Positions 12,683 to 25,189 of a stretch of DNA of 62,000 nucleotides are shown one piece after another. Within the stretch, counting starts at the first letter, position 1, and every line of letters begins with the position of its first letter. The position numbers were made by a program, and so were the translations under genes. This DNA is from Hydractinia symbiolongicarpus (taxonomy: Eukaryota; Cnidaria; Hydrozoa; Anthoathecata; Hydractiniidae): NCBI RefSeq assembly GCF_029227915.1, contig NC_079875.1:15617001-15679000 (forward strand). Reading direction: 5' to 3'. A model generated the notes under the pieces. That model saw only the letters and a list, made by a program, of their open reading frames with translations. It was not told where the DNA came from and ran no database searches.

Positions 12683-12968
12683 AGTGGCTTTGTGGTAGAG
12701 CGTTCGCCTGCAATGTAGAAAATCTCGGAATCAAATCCCGACCGAGACATGCCAAAGGCAATAAAGTGTGAAGTTCTGTTAACTTTCAGTACGAGAATAG
12801 GGTTAATATCTCAGACCGTTGTCTAGTTGGGCTGCTGTTGTGCTTGCACGCCTTTCATGGCTTAAAGCGGCGTTTTAAATGTACCAGGAACCGCTTTGCA
12901 GAAGCCTCATCAGCGAAGGATCCATTAGGAACTGAAGAGGCTATCCTGTGTAAATAATAATAATAAAA
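12683..12968 (+). repeat. tRNA-derived SINE with (TAA)n tail
   Basis: The head resembles a tRNA: an A-box-like tggctttgtggtagagcg, an anticodon-loop-like cctgcaatg and a B-box-like gaatcaaatcccg. A tRNA-unrelated body of about 200 bp follows, ending in taaataataataataaaa. The 5' acceptor-stem half does not pair with the 3' half, so this is a SINE head and not a functional tRNA gene. The strand is set by box order and the 3' tail. Confidence 0.75.
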
Positions 12969-13628
12969 GACGTAAAAAAAAAGAGCAGAAACAAACCAAC
13001 AAAAACTTATGTAGTAATCGGTATGTAGTGGTTGGTAGAAAATATTGGTCACCGAGCCCAGATTTTGTCTTTCTTTGCCAACCTTTTTACCGGTAAGGTA
13101 TACGGACTATACCATCATATTATCAATCTCCAAGTGTTTGCTAATCCTGACCACAATTAAGTGATTAACTAGGATTAAAATATTTAAAAGTAACACGTGC
13201 GCTACCCCCGTGACATGAAAATCATCTTAATGCCTCGATCACGTTTTGCTAGCTTTTTACAAAGTATTGGATTAAGATTAAAAATTAAGATTTATCGAGA
13301 ATCAAATGAACGTCATAATATAGGATTTGTCATTCACAAAGTGAGATCCGCCATGATGCTTTATTAGTAATGTTTGGATAATCGAGACAAATTTCAAAAA
13401 TTTGGTCACCGTAATATTTTTGTTACGTATTTAATATTTTAGGTGGCCATAAGTAAAAAAAGTGTTTATAATATGACAAATTTTAACACCAAAGCTAAAC
13501 AATAAATTGATTTAGAAAGATTAATTTCAAGGAGATTTTTTTTCCTTTTCTTGCAACTTTCAAGTAGATTCTAATTCCAGGAGTTTCCAAAAAACAGTGA
13601 CCACGCCATACTAAACGTACTTAACGCA
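12969..13628. other. Intergenic stretch without a recognised gene
   Basis: AT-rich sequence with no supported exon or repeat. Confidence 0.4.
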
Positions 13629-13880
13629 AATGGCACTATATTGGATGCAAATGGCACTATATTGGATGCACATGGCACTATATTGGATGCAAGTGGCACT
13701 ATATTGGATGCAAGAGGCACTATATTGGATGCAAGTGACACTATATTGGATGCACATGACACTATAATGGATGCAAATGGCACTATATTGGATGCACATG
13801 GCACTATATTGGATGCAAGTGGCACTATATTGGATGCATTGGATGCAAGTGACACTATAATGGATGCAAATGGCACTACA
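13629..13880. repeat. 21-bp minisatellite, about 12 units
   Basis: The unit aaatggcactatattggatgc is repeated with variation at a few positions (aaa/aca/aag/aga; ggc/gac; tat/taa). One local insertion (ttggatgca duplicated) lies near 13838. Because 21 is divisible by three, the repeat is open as a 7-residue repeat on both strands. No start or splice context supports translation. Confidence 0.93.
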
Positions 13881-14363
13881 TAGGATGTTATGTCAATGCA
13901 AAAATATGTTTTTCTGAGTGAAATGCAACAAGCATTTGCAGTCAATTCCTACGGATTGAATTATAAAATAGCCGCAATGCAACATGCAATTACAGCAAAC
14001 AAAAGTAAAAACAACACAAAACTAGCTGTTAATATATCAAAATTTAAGAAAGTGCATAAAAAACTATGCATAAAATCAACGTTTTCTTACTTTTTTATAA
14101 ATATTCATTCTGAATTTTTCTTAAATTCATATTCAATGTTAAGTAACTGCTCAGTTGTTGCCAAGCGTAACACAACATCAACAGCAACAACAAGAACAAC
14201 ATTTTTCTGTTGAAACTCCAACTCTCGTCTTGTGCATTTCTTTGAATGACTTTAGAATCCACCATGTTTAATAAAACAGTGTTCTATAGCATGTTTGCTT
14301 TGAGCATTATTTTATACCCGTATTTACTTTTCCACCACTACCCACCTACACCCCTTAAGCTTT

Positions 14364-16162
14364 CTAATCAGTGCTAACATAAGGAAAAGCTTGAAAAGAT
14401 GCAAGTTTTTTCCCATCTTTTGTGTAGTGAAGATAACGAAAGCATTTGTCGCAGAAAAAACTTGGATCTTCAAACGCCATTTCATCGTTCTTTGTCATCC
14501 ACCTAAAGATAATTCACCCAGGTTTTAGCAGATTTTACTTTTACCTGCAACTTCTGTTGAGTTTCCATGGTAGGATTTTCTCTAGACCAATGTGCTGAGA
14601 ACTCATACCTTAATATACTAAATTACGTGGGTCAAAAACGAATTAAAGTTCACGGGTATTAATTTTCGCGGATGATCGTTTGCAAAACATTTCATGGGTG
14701 TTAATTTTAGCGAATGGAAAAAATGTTGTTAAATATTATAGCGAAATTTACGAATTTTACAACTGTGCAAAAATGTTGTAAAATGACCAGTTCAAAAAAA
14801 TGACCACATCATACAAATTTTCTTATGCGAGCAAAATTTTCACGAAATAATGACTTTTCGTGATTTTTGTTGCCGGAATTAAATGGCATTTTGAAGGATA
14901 TTTTGCAGATACTTAATTTCACGAAAATCCGCAAAAATTATTACATACTTAAATTAGTAGCATTAAGGTAATTCACTGGTAAAGTTTTTATAAAAAAAAA
15001 TAGCATCGAGCGAATTGTGAATGCGCATACTTTATTAGGTGAATGTTGCAGATGGAACATCTTTTATGTCGAGGCAATAACACCAATGTCTTCAAGGGAT
15101 AACTTTCGACTTTCTGTGGATCATCTTCTGAGATCAATCTAACGATAGTTAATATAAACATAGCAGTCGCTAATATAACTCATTTAAAGGGCGTTCTCTG
15201 GATAATATCACAACTTTATTGGGCGTAAATATAACAGTCTCGGGCGTTATTATAAAATTATCAGCCCTGTGTTTTTGTTGCATTCAAAAAATACGGGCTG
15301 ATATTGGATTTACAGCCCGCTTCCAGGGTTGTAATGTTGTTACCGGCCCGCAAACTACATTAGAATGTCTTCTGTTTTATTCGATCGAACATTCGGATTT
15401 TTTGTTTCTCGAAGACAAAAAACGAAACAAAAAAATCTGGCGAGAAACAACATTATAGCAGCAAAATGGCACAAGATCAGGACAAGAAAAAAGAATTTGA
15501 TTTTGGTTTTTCTAAAAAAAGTATTCAAAAATAATTACTGTTACGGCTACTTACGAAAATTTTAAAGTAAAAAAAAAACTTTGCTTTAAAGATATCAAAA
15601 TGAGTAATAATAGTAATAGCATTAATGTTATGGTCGATATTTTTACTTACCTCGCCCTTGGAGTGAAATTTTCAGCACTCCACTTTTATTTACTCTCCCT
15701 GCTTCGCATCGGGCGTAAATGATACTGTCGGGCTGAAAATTTCACTCCACGGGCGGTAAATAAAAATATTGCCCTCAAAATGAACGTTATTGTTATATTA
15801 ACAGCAACGACAACAACAAAAACAACAGCAAAAGGCAAGGATGAGAATAGCTACCACTACAACAACATAAACACAACAACATAAAAACAACAACGGCAAG
15901 GAGGACAACAAAATATATATTAACAACAAAAACGGCAAGGACGACGACGACGATGACGACGACAAGAACAACAAAAACAAAAACAACAACAATGATGAGG
16001 AATACAACGACTACAACTACAATCTTAACAAAGTCTGCACAACAACAACAACTAAAACAACAATGTCTAGGGAATACAACAACAATGTCGAGGGAATACA
16101 ACTACTGCAGCAACATCATAAACGAAAGTTGGAACACCAATGGCGAGGACAATGATCACAAC

Positions 16163-16193
<31 letters not shown>

Positions 16194-19100
16194 TACCTCA
16201 TGTCATTAAAAACCATCAGATGCTCACAGTTACCTTGATGACAAAACAAATACGGGTAACCAAGTCGAAAATTCAGGTCTCTAAAAGTTTTATCCTGCAT
16301 GTTTGTTGAATCAAACAATCCTAACCCGGGAACGGTATATCTTTCAGATTCTTTTGCCCATTCTTTAATAATTCTGAAAATAAAACATCCCTATTGTTAA
16401 CGTTGTTATCCCTTAGCTGATTATACCAAATCAATATTGAAGCGCTTCTGATTTTCATAAAATATTTTTCTAACTTTTAATCGTTGAGATAATCTATATC
16501 CCGAAATACAATTTCTGGGCAAATACAAGATCCTTGAGTCATTGAAGGCACTTAACGTAAGTCATTTCTTCAATTCCTACTGTTCTGAGAGAGAGAATTT
16601 GCTGCAATCACCAGGTTTTTAGCTGCGAGAACAAGGAAGCTGGACATTGTTTAGTTTATCGACCTACCTGCTATAATCACGATTTAACGGGTTTCTAGTG
16701 TCATTATAAAAACATTGTTCAACAAAAAAGAAGGAAGCATCACTGATTTCCTACGGAGAAGGAGGAAATTTAAATTATTAAATTCATTCTACAAAGTTGA
16801 AATGACAAGTCCTGTAGATGAATTTTCGCAAAAATACGCATTCGGGAAAAGTCACAATTGGCAACATTCGTGAATATGAAGGTATAAAATTTGTGGAAAT
16901 AAGAAATACCATATACTACTTTTTTACAAAATTGCAAAAGTTAGTCTTCGCAAAATCACGATGTAATTATTTCAAGAGAATAAGACTTAGCGGAAATTTA
17001 TCTCTTAAGATGCAACAGTGCAAAAATATCATTTGTCTTTGAAAGATTTAATAATCGAAATTTAATCCTCAGGATTGTGTGATGCAAGGAAGTAATATTC
17101 AGCTGTTTTCGCTTTTCTCGACCTTATTTCCAATCTTACATGATAGAAGCATCAAAATCAAAGTATTTTGGCATAAGAATCCTACCTTAGCAGTCTTGAC
17201 TCCTTCCAAGCTTGGATTCGAACTGAATTCACCAAAAATAACTTTATCTGACTGACACGTTATAAGATCTCGCACTTCAGTTAATTTCTAAAAACGTTAC
17301 GAAAACACAAATCAAACGTAAGTATAGTGATATTAAAGTTTCATTTAAATAAATTTTTTCATGTGAATACAATCAAGTCAGAAAGCCTAGATGATTGCCT
17401 ATCTAGATGATTGCCTATTTAGATAATTGCCGATCCAGATGATTGTCTATCTAGATAATTGTCTACCTAGATGAATGACCATCTAAATTATTGCCTATCT
17501 GGATGACTGTCCTTCTAGACGATTGTCTATCTAGATGATTAACTATCTAGATGATTGTCTATCTAGGTGATTGCCTATACTTAGATGGTTGCCTATTTAG
17601 ATGATTGTCTATCTGGATGATTGTCTATCTGGATGATTGTCTATCTGGATGATTGTCTATCTAGATGATTGTCTACCTAGATGATTGCCTATCTAGATGA
17701 TTGCCTATCCAGATGATTGTCTATCTAGATAATTGCCTACCTAGATGAATGACCATCTAAATTATTGCCTATCTGGATGACTGTCCTTCTAGACGATTGT
17801 CTATCTAGATGATTACCTATCTAGATGATTGTCTATCTAGGTGATTGCCTATACTTAGATGGTTGCCTATTTAGATGATTGTCTATCTGGATGATTGTCT
17901 ATCTAGATGATTGTCTATCTAGATAATTGTCTACCTAGATGATTGACTATCTAAATGATTGCCTTTTTGGATCATTGCCTTTCCAGATGATTGTCTATCT
18001 AGATGATTACCTATTTAGATGATTGCCTATCTAGGTGATTGCCTATATTTAGATGATTGCCTTTTGGGATGATTGTCAATCTAGAGGATTGCCTATCTAG
18101 ATAATTGTCTACCTAGATGATTGACTATCTAGATGTTGTCTATTTAGATGACTACCTATCTAGATGATTTTCTATTTAGATGATTGTCTATCTATATGAT
18201 TACCCATCTAGAAAATTGTCTATCCAGAGGATTGTCTACCTAGATGATTACCTGTCTAGATGATTGTCTATCTAGATGACTGCTGATCTGGATGACTGCC
18301 TGTCTAGATGATTACCTATCTACATGATTCGTAATCAAATACAATGCAGGCCATTTCGTAAGAATTTAGGCAGGCGTGCGGTAGATCACTCGCCTCAAAA
18401 TTCTGCGCGTGCGATCAAAAAAAAATTTTTTTACAAAAACATTTCCTTTACCCCTGTACACCGCACAGGGGCTGCTGTTTTGGCGTAAAGAACATACAAA
18501 GTGCAAGTTCCATCAATGTACGGCAAGGAATTTCAACCCGAATACGAAGAAGTCGTAAGCAGACTCCTTAATTAAACTTTGTTATTACTTGTGGGGCAAA
18601 CAGATATTTAAATAAAATTAAATTACGGAAAGTCGAACGGCCGCTAATAATAATATTTAATAAACCTTCGATGAATCATAAAAATTATTATCTAAAAGAA
18701 TATTTCGTTATTAAAGAAGTTTTTTTTTCTTATTAATGATATTATCTTTTAGTTATTTTAACTTAAATAATGCTGAATTTCATTTAAATTCTTCAGAAGG
18801 CGACCTTACAAAGATTAAAATACTGTTGCATTTTTTTATAAAATCATTAAAATAAAACTCGCAAAGCCTTAATATAGCCTGGTAGCTGGTAAATGGTAGC
18901 AATTAAATTGTGCGATATATTGTGAGTTCAGTAAAAGAATGATTGTTTATTTTTAGAGTTCAGTAAAAGAATGATCGTTTATTTTTAAGGTTTATTTAAC
19001 AAATGTTCTTTGTTATAAATACAATAATTTTTAATTACAGCAACGTTTTGCGCGTGCGATGAATCGCACGCCTAAACAAATCTGCACGTGTGTGGGGGCG

Positions 19101-22100
19101 TACGCGTACGATTGCACACCTCTCACGAAATGGCCTGCAATGTAGGTGTTAATCATAAAGGCTCGCCACCTTACTCAAGAAAATTAACGAGGCATAAAAT
19201 TAACGCGAAATTTCAAAATTATGCTAATTTTTTGCCTCGTTAATTTTCTGAATAAGATGATTTAATTAGTATCACAGACAAAATTAATAAACCGCCTACC
19301 AAAATTTTCCTTTCCCCACTCAAACGTTGTCTCAGGATGCCCAAAATAGACCCGGTTTATTTAAATAACTTGCACCGTATAAAATTGGCATATAAGAAAG
19401 AGACATTCCCTGGCTTTTTATCAGCAATTTTTGACACAATATCAATTTTTTTTGTAGGATGTTTCATTATATTTTGTCCACGACTGTACTGTTGAAATCT
19501 AAATCGAAGAGCCTCTAACAAAATAGATAGGCAATAGATGTTTAAGGAAGTGTTGTGTTGATTTATGTTCTACTTTAAAACCAACTATATATTTTCAATA
19601 CCTGATCTGGAAGTACTTTGAATTCCATATGAACTTTTCTCTAAAGAAAAATTGTGAAGACCAATTTTAACGCATACAAATTCATACATGTATATAATAT
19701 ACATTATACTTTGCAGCAACTCGGTCAGAGCAATTGTCATACCAGGTGGATAGATACCGTTTATATAATGTTCGAAATGTCAGCTGTACCCTTACTATTC
19801 AGTGTTAAATAGAAGTCCTTTTATAGCCAATTTGACAAAAAACAAAACGAAAAAAAGATTTATACGATCTGCAGGAAAAAAAATTTTGGAAAAACAAAAT
19901 CAAGATTTTCTAAATGAAACCAAGATAGGTCTTTTCCTGCAATGTTGCTGCATTATTACTCTAATACTACAACTAGCGCTAAACATATTCAACAAATATA
20001 CACACCTTTTCAGGATGAAATATAGAGACCGTCAACAAAACTTCACCACTGGATACTAGTTCGTCCTCTTCGCTGATTTCTTCTATAACAGGCTAAATTA
20101 TGAGACAAAACAGTTTTTAAATGTTCTGTAAAAAAACCTGTTAATGTATATGTAGCTTCGGACAGCATTTTTTTTAATGTGTATTGGAATGGTGAGCACA
20201 CAGTATCGCTATCACAATCTTCGTTTTTTTCAAGGAAATTGTGACCAAAAACAAAAAAACCTTAATACTAGCCAAAAACACAATCTCAGTTTAAAAAAAT
20301 ATTTGTAATGTTATATTTTCATGTTGGTTGCCTATGAAACCAGGATCTAAAGGAGGGGAGGAAATAGAAATAAATTAATAACATTTTTCTCCACAGAGGA
20401 TAGTCTTTTAAGTACCAGCTTGTAGTAGGGACGCAATAAATGCGATAATGTTAAGAACATAAATGCTGAATGGTTTAGCATACTTTCAAACAGGAATTTA
20501 AAGTGCTTGTTTTACTGACACAAATTAAAGGAATCATTTATTACGAGAGCCTTTTGCAAGTAGGTAAAAGATCATTTTTTCAGCCTTGCTTTAAATAAGC
20601 CTTGTTTGGATGGAGTGCCTTTTTTTTATAGAATGGATTTAAATTACTGACGTTTCTACTTTAGACAAGATTGGGAATGGCAAAAACCTAATTTTTTGTC
20701 AGCCTCTTACTGCTTTGCTTTTTGACGACATTTGGCACACTTTATAAAAAGCATGCGTAACAAGATTTTTTAGGCCAAAATTTGACACAGTAAAAACATA
20801 TTGAAAATGATGATAAAAATGTTGATTTTGTGTCACGCAAAAATGCAATTTTAGACCAAATAACACTAGGTCAGGATTTAAAGATTTTTTTCTGTACCTA
20901 CAAAATTGCATCAATTTTTTCACAATTTCATTTTCATGCAAGCCATGACTTTTTAAGATGCGTTTAAGACTTCTCGTTTAGGTTCAAAAGAGTTCAACAT
21001 TACCATACAAACATTAGATACACACTAGTGAGTGGCCTATGGAAAATTCACGGCTTTGTCCGTTTTTTTTATACATAGCGTGCCTCTCACTTCTTGCAGT
21101 ACCATTTTGCGTGACAGACAGACGTATACGGGTATTATAATATAGATAACAATTACATAACTGACCTCAGGGAATGTAGGGACATATGCCAATTCTTCAA
21201 CTTTTGTTTTGCCCATTTTAACTTGCCTAAAAATATACCTTTAATATAAAATCAAACTATTTTAGACCAAAACACTTATAGACAAAACATCCCGAAATTT
21301 TATTTTGAGACATCACCTTAACTGGCATTGCAATGAAGAAAACTTTGTTTGTTTGATTTCTTTGCCAGTAAAAGATTCTTCACAAAATTCAGTTAGATGA
21401 TACTAGAAAAAAACTCAGCTTTATCTAAGCCCTTAAATGAGTTGCCTGGTAATTGTCGTTTTGAATGATGATGAAACAAACCACCTTACTGCTACAACCA
21501 TAAACCATGCAACGTCCAACATCAAATGTCAATTTTACTTATTTTTCCCATATACTTAGCAAACAAAATTTGTAAAGTTGTCTTTATACATATTTTACTG
21601 GAACCAACACTTTGCATAAATGGAAAATGGTAATAAGAGCATTTCACAAAAAGGCACAAAAATCCATGAAACGGCAAAATTTAAATTTTCATGAAAATTT
21701 ATTCCATTAAAGCAGCTGAGAATAAAATACTACATATGAAATTATGCAGGTTTTGGAAAATATTACAATGTTAGATACATACTTTACAGTTTGTAGTTTG
21801 TTATCATCTGGAAAATCCTTAAACACATGCCGTTGATTGAAATCGAATTGATCTTCATAGTCACACTAAAAGGTAGAATGTTCTTTATATAAATAAAAAC
21901 TAGTAAAAGGTTCTAGTAAATAAAATTGGATTTTATAACACAACTACACATAAAGTTTATGTTCTGCAGAAATATAGACTAACAAACTTTTTTCTATGTA
22001 GAATTATTACGACAGTAACTTATCTGCAATGTTTTTATCGAACTATATCAGGCTTTGGCTATGAACTAATAAAATGGAGCTTAAGTTGATCTTCTAAACT

Positions 22101-24719
22101 GAGCTGTAAGTCCATAGTCAATAAAGTTAAATAAACAGAGTTAGTTGGGAACTATCCTTCGCTCTCTCAGTAATTCAGCTTATGTTTCAAAAGCTCAGCT
22201 TTTTCATGCCGTCAAAAAATGCCAATGTAACATGATATTAGCCTTTTGCTTAGTTAACACAACAGCATATTTGTCAACAATTGTCAAGTGCAAAGTTAAC
22301 GAAGTATCTTGCACAAGTGTTACACTTAAAGTTCATAAACTTTATTCAAGTCTTAAATTTTTACTTAAAAATTTACAGATAACAAAATCATGCTTGATCC
22401 CACCAGAAACTTCCATTGGAAAGAGTTTTGTGACCTTCTTTCAATCTGATATAGACTAAGTTTGTATAGTTCTAAACTCAAATTCTTTAGCACCAAGTAT
22501 TTCTTTATGACCTTTTGCCAACTCTTTTTTAAACTACCTCTGGGCTTCCTCCCAGGAACTGTCAAGTCTCTATTTGGCATCAATTCAAAAATTCTGCAGC
22601 TTTTTGAAATCAAAATTTTCTTACTGCATAGATTTTCGACAAAAAATTAGTTACATATGTAGCAGGAATTTACAGGTCCAAACCAGCAAAGGTGGCCTAT
22701 ATTAATAATTTATTAATTTCAATCGTCAATAATAGAATTAGCAGTTGTTACGAAATCATGAAATAATCCCTAGACAGCGTTTTTTTGAAAAGTGAGGTTT
22801 GATCACAAATACTAAATTATTTAATTATCCTTTTGATGAAATATGCAAGTTTATGAGAAGTGGACTGGTGCAGCATATATCTAAAAACACTGCTTAGCAT
22901 ATTTTACTTAAAGTTCTAAAACCTAATAATCCAGTCAGTATGGCTTCGAGTTAAAGGGTACCTTAAGTCTCTATAATGATAGCCATATTTTGTCTGTCTG
23001 TCAGTCTACAAGAAAAGTGTCATGTAATGGGAAAACAAAATAGCGTGTAATTTAAAGACAGACGACCCACACCCCTGGGGATTTTTCCACATGGAACGCG
23101 AGTAAAAATAATATTAGCTAAAACGATGAACAATACTGTTTTATCAAACATAATAATATTTTTTGTTTCATTTGCTAATTATTTGAGGACTGGTCAGAAC
23201 AATTTTCAACTTACACCATTCTTAAGCTTCCTTTTCAAGCTCCTTCCTTGCCGGCATGTTGAATATGATACAAAATGATTATATCAGCACTTTCTACAAT
23301 TATTTTTACTTTAATATTACTTTAGATGTTAAAGAGACAACTGACTGTAAGGCCAATTCTATGAATAATGTGAGTGTATTTCTTGTTGCACCCATTCTTA
23401 CTCAAATCCACTGAGTTGCTCACACAGAGACGAGTGTGTGGGCAGAACATCCATTATCTCCAACAACCATAAAAAGATAAAATAAATGATAGTGGGTGAG
23501 GGGGAAACAATCATGAGCTGAACTAAGTTGACAACCTCATTCCCAAAGGTCCTTTTTTCTTTCTGATCTTGGGCGGTATGAAGACTCAGGGGACACTACC
23601 CATTTTTACCCCATTAAACTTAATTATACTCCACATACCGTTCTTATACCTTATATGTCTAATTTGATCACATACAACATACCCTGCCCTAACATTACAC
23701 ACATAAAAACTGGAGGCTTTCCAAGCAATTTTCAACTTTAGTGTGTTTTACAAAGAAAACTTCTCGCCAAAATTTAAGTTGAATTAACGCAAAAGTATAA
23801 AACAAAAGTAAAATAATTTTCAGAAAATAATGTTACAAACATAAAACATATAAGAAAAAATCGTCAAATGAGTAAGAAAATCATACCGCCACCAGAGAAG
23901 ATAAGTTTCTTGAGTCCTTAACTTTTTTTGTAAAAATAAATTCCTTGTTTTTTCAATTTAAGCCTTTAAATCGCAAAAATCAGTTCTGGAAAAAACTTTT
24001 TTGCAGAAATTTTCTCTCTTCAATATATACAATTTGTTAAAACTTTAACTGCCAATTTTAACTTTTGCAGAAATTTCCTCTCTTTATAATAATGAATGCA
24101 GTCTTCAAAGCATCTCTAAAAATCTGCACATCATGTAACAGGGTAAATAAACAAACTAAAAATTTTCAGATATGTGTATTCATCAATAAATAAACACAAT
24201 TACCTTTTTCCAAATAATTTACGATTTCAAAAAGTTCAGGGCTTTTAAAATAGTCATTTAATTACTTTTTCTTATAATTTTTACGATTTCCCTGGTGTGG
24301 GAATCTCATGATGACATCACATAGATAAAATGTGATAAATTGTGTTTTTTCCTAGTGTTATTTTTATTTCATAATATCTACCAAAAAGCAACTTATCAGG
24401 CAAAAGAAAATTTGACTATTCTCAAACTAAAGAGCTCGACTTATTTTTGCTTAGGAGGTAACCTTTAACAACCTCTACTTACCTTTAAATTATCAATGCT
24501 GCACACCTCCTCCAGTTCCAAAACTGTCTGCAAATCAGTTTTAAGTGTTTCTGCAAGTTTTTCTTTGTCTATTTGCCATTGACTTTTATCATTTCTTCTT
24601 ACCTCCATGTCTTCAAAATCAATGTTCAAAACACATTGCTCTTTAAATATATCAATATTCATCAATGGAGACGTAAATAAATACGCCTCATTGACTGGAC
24701 AATATTTATAAGCTTCCAT
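14364..24719 (-). CDS. SNAPC3: snRNA-activating protein complex subunit 3 (SNAPC3/SNAP50), complete 10-exon model
   Basis: Exons: 24719-24483, 21865-21783, 21226-21166, 20092-20006, 19640-19602, 17287-17186, 16750-16668, 16373-16197, 15138-15031 and 14502-14364. All borders are GT/AG, all phases agree, and the total is 1116 bases or 371 residues (human SNAPC3 is about 411). Recognised blocks are [95 protein letters not shown] and the tail AFPYVSTD. The Cys/His pattern [16 protein letters not shown] matches the zinc-binding C-terminal half of the family. SNAPc binds the proximal sequence element of snRNA and U6-type promoters and recruits Pol II or Pol III; SNAPC3 contacts DNA. The start Met (24719) sits 6 bases after an acceptor (24726-24727), so a non-coding 5' exon lies further right. 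Introns hold a minisatellite and a DNA transposon. Confidence 0.92.
15190..15800. repeat. Inverted-repeat patch with gggcg/cgccc motifs in a SNAPC3 intron
   Basis: The segment at 15647-15676 (ttacctcgcccttggagtga...) is inverted at about 15732-15758 (ttcactccacgggcggtaa). Related gggcg-containing pieces occur at 15190-15350. It looks like a decayed MITE. Confidence 0.55.
15800..16195. repeat. Degenerate (ACA)n/(GAC)n simple repeat
   Basis: Interrupted aca, aac and gac triplets run right up to the SNAPC3 exon donor at 16196. They create spurious low-complexity open frames on both strands. Confidence 0.9.
17385..18335. repeat. 16-bp minisatellite, about 59 units, with 274-bp higher-order repeat
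   Basis: The consensus unit is ctatctagatgattgt/gcctat, with many point variants (ccagatg, gtgatt, aattg). Blocks recur with the same variants: atgaatgacc at 17471 and 17745, and gattgcctatac ending at 17580 and 17854, both 274 bp apart. This shows segmental duplication within the array. It lies inside the SNAPC3 intron between the 19602 and 17287 exon borders. Confidence 0.95.
18347..19137. mobile_element. Non-autonomous DNA transposon, 791 bp, 5-bp target duplication
   Basis: The termini are inverted: the left end is caggccatttcgtaaga and the right end read inward is caggccatttcgtgaga (one mismatch in 17). The flanks are caatg on both sides (18342-18346 and 19138-19142). Internally there is a tandem duplication of about 32 bp (agttcagtaaaagaatgat...) near 18955-18990 and a gcgtgcgatgaatcgcacgc palindrome near 19051. 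No transposase frame is present. The superfamily is uncertain; CAGG ends recall hAT, but hAT duplications are normally 8 bp. Confidence 0.8.
19170..19256. repeat. Small hairpin element
   Basis: The arms aaaattaacgaggca (about 19180-19194) and tgcctcgttaatttt (about 19233-19247) are inverted around a short AT spacer, 28 bases from the end of the 791-bp transposon. Confidence 0.75.
21027..21150 (+). repeat. Copy of the hairpin-headed dispersed repeat
   Basis: Ends in gacagacagacgtatacggg then tattataatatagata, matching the copy at 56541-56655 almost base for base in its 3' part. It lies in a SNAPC3 intron just upstream of the 21166 exon end. Confidence 0.7.
22972..23100 (-). repeat. Minus-strand copy of the hairpin-headed dispersed repeat
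   Basis: Reading the minus strand gives the ccatgtggaaaaatcccc head, then gactgacagacagac and an atggctatcattatag tail. It lies in the first SNAPC3 intron. Confidence 0.6.
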
Positions 24720-25189
24720 GTTATACTAAAAGAAATAAATAAATAAGATTTAACTTAAGACTATGTCATAAAAATGGGACAACTTCAGAAAATGTCAACA
24801 CAATTAACTATTGGGTGTATATATAGATTTTGAACATTAAACAGTTTTTTAAAAGAATGAATTTTTTTCTAGTAAGAACATTAAAGTGCAAAACAGTAGC
24901 AAATGTCTTAGAGGTCCTTTGCAAACAAGGCTAGGAATAGTAAACTGGAAAATAAAAGACTTTTGATTATGACGAGGTCCCATAATTTTACTAGCCTTTG
25001 TTCGACAAGTTAAAATTTTGTTAGGAAACAACTTGGAAAGGCCTGGAATATGGTTATTTGGAGCATGCCAATGTCAGCACAAATTAGCACACTTTAAGTC
25101 CTATGTCCACTGTGAACATGTTATTTAGATAGAAATGCTGTTCTTAATTACTTGTGCTTTCAATTTTTGAAATTTTGCCCTTGTTTCTA

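Noticed and set aside
12683-12755. A functional tRNA-Cys gene
   Set aside because: The acceptor stem does not pair and a SINE body with a TAA tail follows.
13571-13945. 124-residue minus-strand frame of SNIVPLA repeats
   Set aside because: It is a by-product of a 21-bp minisatellite open in several frames; there is no start, splice or homology support.
15793-16318. Poly-Val/poly-Ser and poly-Thr frames near 16 kb
   Set aside because: They are ACA/GAC simple repeats; only the SNAPC3 exon part (16373-16197) is real coding sequence.
17385-18335. A CRISPR array (regular repeats)
   Set aside because: Units are tandem without unique spacers, in an animal intron; it is a minisatellite.
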